The translations under genes and the position numbers were made by a program. Positions 57,370 through 64,000 of a stretch of 64,000 nt of DNA are shown piece after piece. The DNA comes from Chitinophaga sancti (lineage in GTDB: Bacteria; Bacteroidota; Bacteroidia; Chitinophagales; Chitinophagaceae). How positions within the stretch are numbered: position 1 is the first letter of the stretch; each line of letters starts with the position of its first letter. Under the pieces are notes generated by a model, which saw only the letters and a program-made list of their open reading frames with translations, made no database searches and was not told the origin of the DNA. The stretch covers positions 5,916,001 to 5,980,000 of the forward strand of contig NZ_CP139247.1 of the NCBI RefSeq assembly GCF_034087045.1, in the 5' to 3' direction.

Positions 57370-57678
57370 TTATAATTCTTCTTCAGCGTAATCGATCAAG
57401 GTCTGATGTAGAATGGCCTTCAACTCATCATCAGATTTATCTTTATAAAGAATTGGAATCATTTCTGTCCAATGATATTTGGCTTCAATATTCAGCTTCT
57501 TCTGAAACCATAATGTCATTTTTAATAAGATTTTGGTATCATTAGCGGCTTCCAAACCTAACAAGAATCCTTTAATATATGTCTTATATGTATCATAACC
57601 TGGATTCTCTAAAAAAATCATTTTGGGTCTATCACGCAGGACCCTGGCAATTTCTGCAATAGAAGTTTTTATATCCAT
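57370..57678 (-). CDS. Small hypothetical protein, possible immunity protein
   Basis: 102 residues, soluble, mostly helical (MDIKTSIAEIARVLRDRPKM, TYIKGFLLGLEAANDTKILL) with an acidic end (LIDYAEEEL). No family recognised. Position at the head of the Rhs debris, AT-rich composition and size fit a polymorphic-toxin immunity protein, but no toxin lies directly upstream, only a 61-codon frame 21 bases away. Assignment by context only. Confidence 0.5.
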   Translation of the reverse strand: MDIKTSIAEIARVLRDRPKMIFLENPGYDTYKTYIKGFLLGLEAANDTKILLKMTLWFQKKLNIEAKYHWTEMIPILYKDKSDDELKAILHQTLIDYAEEEL

Positions 57679-57699
57679 ATTCTTAATGCATATCTATAA

Positions 57700-57885
57700 T
57701 CAATGATGTGGATTATGGCAACAACTAATTATAAAGTTTACCAAATTAATCATTGTTGTCCGATTAAAATTGTAAAATAATGGCTCCAAATCCTTACTGT
57801 ACTGGGTTACATCGACTTTTAACAACTCGATACTCCCCTGGATTTTGAAATAACGCATTTTTAGCTTGAATTCCTTATCCAGCAA
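57700..57885 (-). CDS. Doubtful short ORF upstream of the putative immunity gene
   Basis: 61 codons (MLDKEFKLKMRYFKIQGSIE and a hydrophobic end MINLVNFIISCCHNPHH). It sits 21 bases before the next gene on the same strand. It could be the tail of a lost toxin gene or a chance frame. Confidence 0.25.
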   Translation of the reverse strand: MLDKEFKLKMRYFKIQGSIELLKVDVTQYSKDLEPLFYNFNRTTMINLVNFIISCCHNPHH

Positions 57886-58075
57886 GGTTTGGGGTCTATT
57901 TTAACGAGATTTTATTCGGACAACAATGATTTATTATATTGATTTACGTGTCTCTAAGTTTGTTTTTTCTTCATTTAATTTGCCAAAATAGAATTAAGAA
58001 CAGTAGAATTAAATTGCGTTTTCCCTGATATTAGGCTGTTATTATATCATACTAGGTAAACCCACTTAATCATTT

Positions 58076-58555
58076 TCAATATAATCCGGGGGGCAATGGA
58101 CCACATTTCTTTCTTATGATTTTAAGATAGCTTGAATCATAAATAAGAGCCACTGGACTATCTAATGGCGGAGACACATCTGTTAACTTGCCGGTTTCCA
58201 AATCAAGGTTTAATAACCCTGCTAATGAGCTATCACTATTGCTGCAGTGATAAATCTTTATACCTAATGCGGAGTCACCAGGTTCACTAACATGTATTCT
58301 ATAGTCTGACAGAGATGATTTTGAATCCGGGTGGTAATTGCTTGTCTGAAACATTAAATTTAGTGCTTGATCACATTCCATGACATCGTCTGCTCCAAAT
58401 GTTCCACCTGTAACATCTGCTGCCTCTTTGCTTGAATCAATCTGGCTAGATGCGACAATTGTACTATCGCTTTCCTGAGCAGCTTTATTATTATTAGAAA
58501 ATTCATTACATGCCAAAAAAATAATGCAAAAAAATAAAAACCAACATTTATTCAT
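58076..58555 (-). CDS. Candidate immunity lipoprotein B
   Basis: 159 residues with a lipoprotein signal (LFFCIIFLACNEFSNNN). It is related to the lipoprotein at 61475-61933: CDQALNLMFQTSNYH here against CNQLLNRLFQTSSFE there, and LLNLDLETGKLTDVSPPLDS against WMSLDLRRKELTDITKDPDA. Each lies directly downstream (28 and 11 bases) of a gene carrying the same Rhs tip domain. That arrangement is what cognate immunity genes show, and the lipid anchor puts protection in the periplasm. Function inferred from context. Confidence 0.7.
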   Translation of the reverse strand: MNKCWFLFFCIIFLACNEFSNNNKAAQESDSTIVASSQIDSSKEAADVTGGTFGADDVMECDQALNLMFQTSNYHPDSKSSLSDYRIHVSEPGDSALGIKIYHCSNSDSSLAGLLNLDLETGKLTDVSPPLDSPVALIYDSSYLKIIRKKCGPLPPGLY

Positions 58556-58583
58556 ATAAATTCAATTTACTTATAAAAGTTAC

Positions 58584-59234
58584 TTAATTCCCATTACCAT
58601 CCGCCTTAATCAAAGAATCAACGATTTTAGTACTATTTTTCTCTACTGTATTTTTATAATTTGTATGTTCGGGTTCTTGTGATGCACCCCAATTTGCCCA
58701 ATCACCATTATAACGTTGAATATACTCAACCTTATACATCATAGCTCCTACTACTGATGGAAAAATTATAAAAGGCTTGGGGTAACTTGTTACTTGTTTG
58801 TTTCCGCCATGCCCACTCATGCCTGGACCTTCATACAATGGATTAAGACCTAAAGGTGTAAACTCAGGATATCTCTTATATAAATCTCTACCGGCCCATC
58901 CGTAATAAGGGGGCTCATTTTCATGTCCTTTCTGTGCTTCCATTCCTCCTGTACCTGTTGCACGATATTGCGCTGATGTAAAGGGGCCATATCCGTATAA
59001 TTTATGGTTTCCGGTCGTAGTCTCTGTCCTATACATTTTTTCAACAATTTTAGCCATATCAGGTCCATGAACCTGTAAGATAAATTTCAATCCAGCTACT
59101 CCATCACTATAGTCAAACTTCCCGTGTTCATGTCCAGTTGAAAATGAGGGAGTGGCAGATAGAGCCGCTTTGTCTCGGTCAACAAAAGGAGAAGGACGAG
59201 AGTAATTAGGTAACAAACTCAACTTCCTCTCCAT
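58584..59234 (-). CDS. Orphan Rhs C-terminal toxin tip B
   Basis: 216 residues, homologous to the last 200 of the Rhs protein at 61945-63330. Shared segments: IVEKMYR.ET, TGTGGMEA, PYYGW, YPEFTP, YEGPGMSG.GGN.QVT, YI.RYNG. The shown start lies inside remnant Rhs core DNA: in another frame the bases at 59185-59240 encode TPIQGIDLDGEEVEFVT and a stop, the same junction as in the intact copy. It is thus a displaced tip that lost its Rhs body, and whether the present ATG is used is unclear. Glu71 aligns with Glu315 of the other copy and is a candidate catalytic residue. Confidence 0.7.
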   Translation of the reverse strand: MERKLSLLPNYSRPSPFVDRDKAALSATPSFSTGHEHGKFDYSDGVAGLKFILQVHGPDMAKIVEKMYRTETTTGNHKLYGYGPFTSAQYRATGTGGMEAQKGHENEPPYYGWAGRDLYKRYPEFTPLGLNPLYEGPGMSGHGGNKQVTSYPKPFIIFPSVVGAMMYKVEYIQRYNGDWANWGASQEPEHTNYKNTVEKNSTKIVDSLIKADGNGN

Positions 59235-59440
59235 CTAAATCTATGCCTTGAATTGGCGTATAAAAATTCCCAAATCTTTTAAGGTATCTGCCGAACAATT
59301 TTTCATACGCTTACCATTTTAATTTGTATCTGTTTAAGACCAACTATATCCCAAGCTAGAATCTCCACCAGGCATAAACAACCCTACATCTCTGGCATTT
59401 GTATGATAAATAGAACTTGGAGACCATGAAAATTTTCCAA
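59235..59440 (-). pseudogene. Remnant of Rhs core
   Basis: Minus-strand frames give ARDVGLFMPGGDSSLGYSWS (like YYPFGMLMPGRSS of the other Rhs gene), a stop, and then frame-shifted residues leading to TPIQGIDLDGEEV. The order equals the Rhs core end but with deletions and frameshifts. Confidence 0.55.
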
Positions 59441-59474
59441 CAATGATCTTACAGATTTCCGCCAATGAAAGACT

Positions 59475-59938
59475 TTATTTGACCCATAGTGCCCCATCCT
59501 TCAAATCTATCGAATGAGGAACATTATTTCCAAAACGATCTTTAACATACCCTTCTGCTTCTGAATTGCCAAGTTCATATGCCTCAGTAAATAATAGGTC
59601 CCCAGAACATATGTCAAAGAATCATAAGTTTTTAGATGTTCTGGGCATCCCACCTCGTTATTAATTTCGTAACAATCAAGGCATGCACGTGCATTCTTGT
59701 ATTTATTGCACATAACTTGAGCATAGTAAAGCAAAGCCCAACGGTCCATGCGTTTAAAAGAAAGCTCAAGCGCAAGCTTTCCATAAGATATGGAATCACC
59801 ATCTGCCAAAACATTATGTTGCCAACCATAAATGCTATCAACAATTATCCCCCCTCCACTTTGAATAGTATTATCTTTAGAACTATTACCAGCTCTGCAA
59901 GCACAAAGTAACAAAAAGAGCCACCATGCATTTTTCAT
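59475..59938 (-). pseudogene. Frameshifted small lipoprotein, possible immunity gene
   Basis: The first frame (MKNAWWLFLLLCACRAGNSS, a lipoprotein signal) reaches LTYVLGTYYLL. Changing frame at about 59595 gives a better continuation, TEAYELGNSEAEGYVKDRFG, NNVPHSIDLKDGALWVK, ending at 59475. A Cys/Tyr-rich centre (YYAQVMCNKYKNARACLDCY) suggests a tetratricopeptide-like helix pair. One lost or gained base explains the break; an assembly error is possible. It probably was the immunity gene of a lost or neighbouring Rhs tip. Confidence 0.55.
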
Positions 59939-59965
59939 AGAAAATTTATTTTTGAATATCCAATT

Positions 59966-60342
59966 TTATGTCTTCGGGGACACTTGGGTTTTATTCTCTT
60001 CATCCGCCTTCTTCTGATCAACATCTTCCTGGCCTGGATTAGGCTGAAGAAAAGCAAATGGAACTCTATTAATAACCCTTCCATTTTTAATAAATACAGA
60101 GATAAGAAGAATGTTTGTGAGCACAAACCACAGATAAACAATATATTAAGCAGAAATCCAGGTTTATATCTAAGTTAAAAAACATGAAACAACTACATCT
60201 GCAGCAGCTAAAAAACAAAATGATGGATGGAGATCTTAATAGTTTTTCTTCAATAATCTTTGTTTGCCATGTTACCATGCAATGCCGGAGAATAAAATAC
60301 TTCATAGGTTAAAACGTGAGTCAGCAAATAGTTACCTTTCAT
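59966..60342 (-). pseudogene. Twice-frameshifted membrane protein, likely immunity gene
   Basis: An ATG at 60342 starts one base after the stop of the Rhs tip gene (MKGNYLLTHVLTYEVFYSPA... to MANKDY). A second frame continues EEKLLRSPSIILFFSCCRC and NLDINLDFCLIYCL, and a third gives WFVLTNILLISVFIKNGR, NRVPFAFLQPNPGQEDVDQ and a charged end TQVSPKT. The sum is a small protein with two membrane segments and an acidic tail, in the position of an immunity gene, now broken. Joining of frames is my reconstruction. Confidence 0.45.
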
Positions 60343-60343
60343 T

Positions 60344-61291
60344 TTATTTCGGTTCATTTTCAGTTGCTTTAGGGAGAGGTTGATCTGGAGCATCATGATG
60401 AAATGTATCTGTTGCAGCTTTCCCATTTTCCTCATCTGTCATCGCACCATCCTTCATCGTAAAGTTCTTCTTACATTCTATACAATAACCGATCTTTTTA
60501 GCATTCACTCTCAGTATGGCTGGAATTGCATCATTCGCATTACCTCCAATCTTTTCAATGATTGCTATACCTGAAGGCCGTTTTCCATCTGGTTTGCCAA
60601 GATCACCTGGCTGCGCTGTCAGTATAAGCTCCAGGTCGGCACTAAATTCATTGAAATCAATCACAAAGACCTTTGCTTTAGGGTTCATCTTGTTTCCATA
60701 TCCTTCTTCCGGGTCTTCGCCAGAACCAAAAACAATAAGATTAACGGGTAGGTAGCACTGCTGTCTGTTTACCTTCTTCGGAGGATCAGGTAAGAAAAAT
60801 GCTCCTGCTGTCTTTATGATCATTTCTTCTGTACCATCTTTCTTTATATTTGTTTCAGAAGTAACAATTGAATACAGCTTACCATCTCCTAACGGTCCTG
60901 CAAATTGATAAGGTTTACCATTGATAAACCATCCGGCAGCTTTACTCTTATCTTCAATCGTTCTCATATCCTCCTTTACCAATTTTCCATCTTTATATGT
61001 TTTAAAGATCTCAGTTCCATAATACTGCGATTCTGCACCATCCAGATCGATGTTGGCAATCGGGCTATTACTGGCAAATTGATAGGATGACAATGAAGGG
61101 AAATTACGGGTCAACGGATCCACACTCAAAAACCTCCCCACCCTCGGATCATAAATCCTGAAACCATAATCCTGCTCATTCCCCTCTCCCTTCACCTCAT
61201 TATCATTCTCCTTCCCATTAAACCCATACCTATACCCACTCATAGCCACGCTACTACTTCCACTATCTAAGCCACACGCTGCCATCCGCAA
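60344..61291 (-). CDS. 5'-truncated Rhs protein with a distinct C-terminal tip
   Basis: 315 residues. Residues about 20-85 are the end of an Rhs core: GYRYGFNGKENDNEVKGEGN, EQDYGFRIYDPRVGRFLSVDPLT, YQFASNSPIANIDLDGAE. Everything N-terminal of GYRYG is unrelated, so the gene lost its body and the shown start is only formal. The tip (from about residue 88) has YQFAGPLGDGKLYSIVT, GAFFLPDPPKK, FVIDFNEFSADLELILTAQPGD and IGYCIECKKNFTMKDG with a Cys pair near the end. No known toxin family is recognised. It shares 65 identical bases with the next Rhs gene (61164-61228 and 62837-62901), a substrate for recombination. Confidence 0.7.
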   Translation of the reverse strand: MRMAACGLDSGSSSVAMSGYRYGFNGKENDNEVKGEGNEQDYGFRIYDPRVGRFLSVDPLTRNFPSLSSYQFASNSPIANIDLDGAESQYYGTEIFKTYKDGKLVKEDMRTIEDKSKAAGWFINGKPYQFAGPLGDGKLYSIVTSETNIKKDGTEEMIIKTAGAFFLPDPPKKVNRQQCYLPVNLIVFGSGEDPEEGYGNKMNPKAKVFVIDFNEFSADLELILTAQPGDLGKPDGKRPSGIAIIEKIGGNANDAIPAILRVNAKKIGYCIECKKNFTMKDGAMTDEENGKAATDTFHHDAPDQPLPKATENEPK

Positions 61292-61474
61292 TCAACGCTT
61301 TAATCACATCGCCAACACCACTTTCAAAACCAGTGTTGAAATCGATAGATTCTGTCCGATCAATTTATTCAAGTTAAAAAAAATCGTATTTATAAGGGCT
61401 CCTATTACACCATTTCATACAAGCTGTATATTTTTAAATAGTAGTATATGTATTAGCAAAAGTCCAATTATCAC

Positions 61475-61933
61475 TTATTCTGTGCTTTTAAAATTACATC
61501 CTGCAAGCAAAGAATCTAACATCTTTTTGTCATACCGTAGAATAACAGGTGCATCTGGATCCTTTGTAATATCTGTTAATTCCTTCCGCCTCAAATCTAA
61601 ACTCATCCAACCTACCGTCAAATTTTGACCTTGTTTACTCTCCACCTTTATTGCGACAATACTATCTGCCACTTCATCAACAGAAACAACAAGATTGCTT
61701 TTTTCAAATGCAGATTCAAACGAGCTGGTTTGAAAAAGACGATTTAATAGTTGATTACAATCATCTGTTGTAAATTGCCTCAGTTCATGGGATTGAATAG
61801 CTCCTTTTACCGAATCTTTCTTGTTATAAACTATTGTTGTACTTGAATCCGACTCATTTTTTTTTACATCACCGTTTCTACACGATATTATTCCAGCGAA
61901 TACGACCAAGGATGCCAAAATGATTTTTTTCAT
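61475..61933 (-). CDS. Candidate immunity lipoprotein A
   Basis: 152 residues with a lipoprotein signal (ILASLVVFAGIISCRNGDVK). It starts 11 bases after the stop of the Rhs tip gene upstream and is homologous to the lipoprotein at 58076-58555, which follows the second copy of the same tip. Conserved parts are C.Q.LN..FQTS near residue 60, the D/E-rich middle, and the L.LDL...LTD strand followed by a Pro turn and ...YD...L. The pairing of related lipoproteins with related tips is the evidence for immunity; the anchor implies protection against a toxin working outside the cytoplasm. Confidence 0.75.
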   Translation of the reverse strand: MKKIILASLVVFAGIISCRNGDVKKNESDSSTTIVYNKKDSVKGAIQSHELRQFTTDDCNQLLNRLFQTSSFESAFEKSNLVVSVDEVADSIVAIKVESKQGQNLTVGWMSLDLRRKELTDITKDPDAPVILRYDKKMLDSLLAGCNFKSTE

Positions 61934-61944
61934 AATTAAATTTA

Positions 61945-63330
61945 TTAATTTTTATTTCTTGTCAATGTTGATTGTTGTTGTTGTTGTTGCTTGTCATATT
62001 CTATTGTAAGTTCCCTAACAATTTGAGGTGTAATTCCACTCAAAGTCTTTTTATAATTCTCTTGTACTGAAGGTGTAAGGCCTGCCCATCTCTCATAATG
62101 TCCATTATAACGTTCTATATAGTCCGCCTTTAGCATCATACCCGCTGTAACTGAAGGTAAAATGACAAATGATTTAGGATGATCTGTTACTTGTGCATTA
62201 CCTCCTTTACCGCTCATTCCAGGTCCCTCATAAGCTAGCCAGATGCCTGTCGGTGTAAATTCGGGATATTTCTGGAAAATCGATTTGTCCCAGCCATAAT
62301 AAGGAGCATCGTTTTCGTGCCCATCTTTTGCTTCCATCCCTCCTGTACCTGTATGTTTATATCCTCCTGATTTGAAATGACTTGTCTCTAATCTATACAT
62401 TTTTTCCACGATTGCAGCCCTATCTGCTCCATACTTGTAAAAAACTGCATTCAAGCCAATTCTCGCATCATCAAGTGTAAACTTACCCGGTGAGTGGCCA
62501 GAGGAAGAAGTAGTTACGTTTTCATGATTAATAAAAGGACTTGGACGGGCTTCGTAATGATAGTTCCCTTGGGCATCAATTGTCCGATATTTATGGATTT
62601 CGATCGTTGCCCAATTGACCATACCTGTTATTCCGTAATTTGTCTCAACCTTATATAATGGACTACTATTCTGCGTCGCATGATAATAGGTAACAAACTT
62701 AACTTCCTCTCCGTCTAAATCTATGCCTTGAATTGGCGTATTGCTGGCAAATTGATATGGTGTTAGCTCTGGATATGATTTGGTCAATGGATCCACACTT
62801 AAAAACTTTCCAACCCTCGGATCATACACCCTCATTCCATAATCCTGCTCATTCCCCTCTCCCTTCACCTCATTATCATTCTCCTTCCCATTAAACCCAT
62901 AACGGTAAGAACCACCGGTAACTACAGAACTCCTCCCCGGCATTAACATACCAAACGGATAATATTCCTGGCTGGAACTCATAGTTGGCTCATAATGATC
63001 TACCAAAATCCCATCCGTTGAGATACCTACCCTACGATCTGACACCGTAGATAACACATTACCCAAATGATTACTTAACTCAAAGAACTTCTCTCCACGG
63101 CTAAAATTAATATTTATTCCTGATCCTAATCCTGTCATATTTACTCCGGGTAGCACATTCCCATCTTCCACATTGACTTTCACTGCGTTAATTCCCAATC
63201 GGCTGCTTCCGTACAAATTTGCCGCTGTCCGACTCAGGGACCCATTGTTAACAGTACTTTCGCCTTTCGTATAGATACTCATCACATTACCCGTAGCATC
63301 ACGTACATACCACGTCTTTACACCATTCAC
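61945..63330 (-). CDS. Truncated Rhs protein with toxin tip A
   Basis: 461 residues from a GTG at 63330, though the frame is open further upstream to about 63380 and the true start is lost. Residues 1-215 are Rhs core (WYVRDATGNVMSIY, FELSNHLGNVLSTVSDR, YYPFGMLMPGRSS, YRYGFNGKENDNEVK, RVYDPRVGKFLSVDPLT, NTPIQGIDLDGEEV). The tip from about 260 contains IVEKMYRLETSHFKSGGYKH, TGTGGMEA, PYYGW, YPEFTP and YEGPGMSG, shared with the orphan at 58584. Glu315 followed by S.F and TGxxGM is reminiscent of the lytic transglycosylase motif (ES.F...S..GAxGLMQ). A poly-Gln run precedes the C-terminus. Probably an antibacterial effector. Confidence 0.8.
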   Translation of the reverse strand: MNGVKTWYVRDATGNVMSIYTKGESTVNNGSLSRTAANLYGSSRLGINAVKVNVEDGNVLPGVNMTGLGSGININFSRGEKFFELSNHLGNVLSTVSDRRVGISTDGILVDHYEPTMSSSQEYYPFGMLMPGRSSVVTGGSYRYGFNGKENDNEVKGEGNEQDYGMRVYDPRVGKFLSVDPLTKSYPELTPYQFASNTPIQGIDLDGEEVKFVTYYHATQNSSPLYKVETNYGITGMVNWATIEIHKYRTIDAQGNYHYEARPSPFINHENVTTSSSGHSPGKFTLDDARIGLNAVFYKYGADRAAIVEKMYRLETSHFKSGGYKHTGTGGMEAKDGHENDAPYYGWDKSIFQKYPEFTPTGIWLAYEGPGMSGKGGNAQVTDHPKSFVILPSVTAGMMLKADYIERYNGHYERWAGLTPSVQENYKKTLSGITPQIVRELTIEYDKQQQQQQSTLTRNKN

Positions 63331-63478
63331 CCGCTTACTGATCCTGTTCCCTCCAACATCATAAGTACCACACCTTGCCTGCTGATCCTGTTATTATTAT
63401 CCAGCGTATAAACTGTTTCTGTAAGCGCATAGCCTCCGGCATCAGGTATATACAGGTTCATACCATTTTCCTTTTGTA
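63331..63478 (-). pseudogene. Frameshifted upstream Rhs segment
   Basis: In another minus frame the DNA encodes GMNLYIPDAGGYALTETVYT and LDNNNRISRQG, the segment that normally lies well upstream in Bacteroidota Rhs proteins (Y..DN.GRI.RQGG). It is joined out of frame to YDVGGNRISKRVNGVKTWY, so an internal deletion plus frameshift has split the gene. Confidence 0.6.
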
Positions 63479-63514
63479 GTATAAACTGTTTCACCAGTAT
63501 GAAACAGTTTATAC
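63479..63514. repeat. 15-bp perfect hairpin at the Rhs breakpoint
   Basis: GTATAAACTGTTTCA and its exact complement flank a 6-base loop. GTATAAACTGTTTC also occurs at 63404-63417 inside the Rhs remnant, so one arm is a copy of Rhs coding sequence. The structure marks where homology to Rhs ends. Confidence 0.65.
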
Positions 63515-63561
63515 AGCTGAATAGAATAATTATAAAAGGATTAATTCATGAGTTGGATGTA

Positions 63562-64000
63562 CTATCTATCTACAGGTTCTAACTTCCCACTAAAAAACAC
63601 ATCTACATAAAACAATTGCCCTACATCCGAGAGAGGCACCTCAATAAGATAATTTATTCTACAAACATTCTTACCAATCTCAATATTATTAAATAGCAAG
63701 GCTCCGTAATCAAACAATTCATAATGATTGTTATTAATTAAGGTTTTCGAAAAAACTGATTTGCTGATTGTAGTATCAACGAGAATACTATCATTCGTTT
63801 CTATACGAATAGAGGATTCAAAGTTGTTAGATATAAATTTTTTCATACCTAACAACTTAACATATATTTCAGGTACAATTAATGAACTATCAAATAAGCA
63901 ATAATGCCTGAAAGTTAGATGAATATTATCAACACCTCTTTTTAAAACAGTATCAATTGTAATAGTATCCTTATATCTGTGGTTCCAGGATTTTATTAAC
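63562..64000 (-). CDS. Hypothetical protein, 5' end off the window
   Basis: The frame is open to the right edge: residues before the TTG at 63855 (for example HLTFRHYCLFDSSLIVPEIY and VKLLGMKKF) read as protein, so the gene starts outside. The visible 145 residues are beta-rich and soluble (SIRIETNDSILVDTTIS, YGALLFNNIEIGKNVCRINY, GQLFYVDVFFSGKLEPVDR). No family recognised. It lies on the Rhs strand upstream of the Rhs debris and may be another immunity or secreted protein. Confidence 0.65.
   Translation of the reverse strand, partial: LIKSWNHRYKDTITIDTVLKRGVDNIHLTFRHYCLFDSSLIVPEIYVKLLGMKKFISNNFESSIRIETNDSILVDTTISKSVFSKTLINNNHYELFDYGALLFNNIEIGKNVCRINYLIEVPLSDVGQLFYVDVFFSGKLEPVDR

Noticed and set aside
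61962..61985. CAA-type triplet repeat near the Rhs 3' end
   Set aside because: Encodes a short Gln run; simple slippage, not a regulatory repeat or CRISPR.
1..64000. CRISPR array, rRNA operon, intact transposase or integrase
   Set aside because: No regularly spaced repeats, no rRNA-like sequence and no complete recombinase were seen; only the short integrase fragment at 36.7 kb.

Overview
The window looks like a chromosome segment of a Bacteroidota bacterium, most likely a Chitinophaga-type member of Chitinophagaceae. The reasons are a SusC/SusD pair with a hybrid two-component sensor, a TAnnTTTG promoter in front of a tRNA gene, many Cys-anchored lipoproteins, and Rhs proteins of the Bacteroidota type. 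No database search was possible; family names rest on motifs read in the translations.

Layout. (1) Bases 1-13255 (+): a tightly packed run of seven genes. A DUF6603-type giant protein, cut by the left edge, is followed by six proteins I cannot assign. None of the six complete proteins has a visible signal peptide. The last has a Cys/His arrangement like the CheD/CNF deamidase fold. A strong terminator closes the run. (2) 13330-21035 (+): a 2315-residue fatty-acyl-AMP ligase/polyketide synthase (FAAL-KS-AT-KR-ACP-TE) coupled to an aspartyl/asparaginyl beta-hydroxylase-like protein. Together they would make a fatty acid extended by one malonyl unit, beta-hydroxylated and possibly hydroxylated again. 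(3) 21170-36413 (-): an arabinoxylan utilisation locus with GH43, a hybrid two-component sensor, GH10, SusC, SusD, GH30_8 and GH62. (4) 36700-50549: an AT-richer stretch with an integrase N-terminal remnant, a VIT1-type metal transporter, a haem-binding protein, a GH29 fucosidase, an RND efflux operon, and a divergent SDR-like/NDH-2/AraC set. Its ends carry 91% identical direct repeats that include the last bases of a tRNA-Pro gene, so it may be an old tRNA-associated island. (5) 50773-56510: a MacB/FtsX-type permease, a decayed second tRNA-Pro, two DUF4242 proteins (one fused to a cyclase-like domain and an AraC HTH), a MITE-like element and an odd tRNA-like locus. (6) 56737-64000: mostly on the minus strand, AT-rich, a graveyard of Rhs C-terminal modules with candidate immunity genes, several frameshifted. 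Two Rhs tips share a toxin domain, and each is followed by a related lipoprotein, which suggests a toxin acting in the periplasm.

The best candidates for something undescribed are the duplicated Rhs-tip/lipoprotein pair, the DUF6603 gene run, the ACP-less FAAL-KS junction, and the tRNA-Pro att-like repeats with an integrase remnant.
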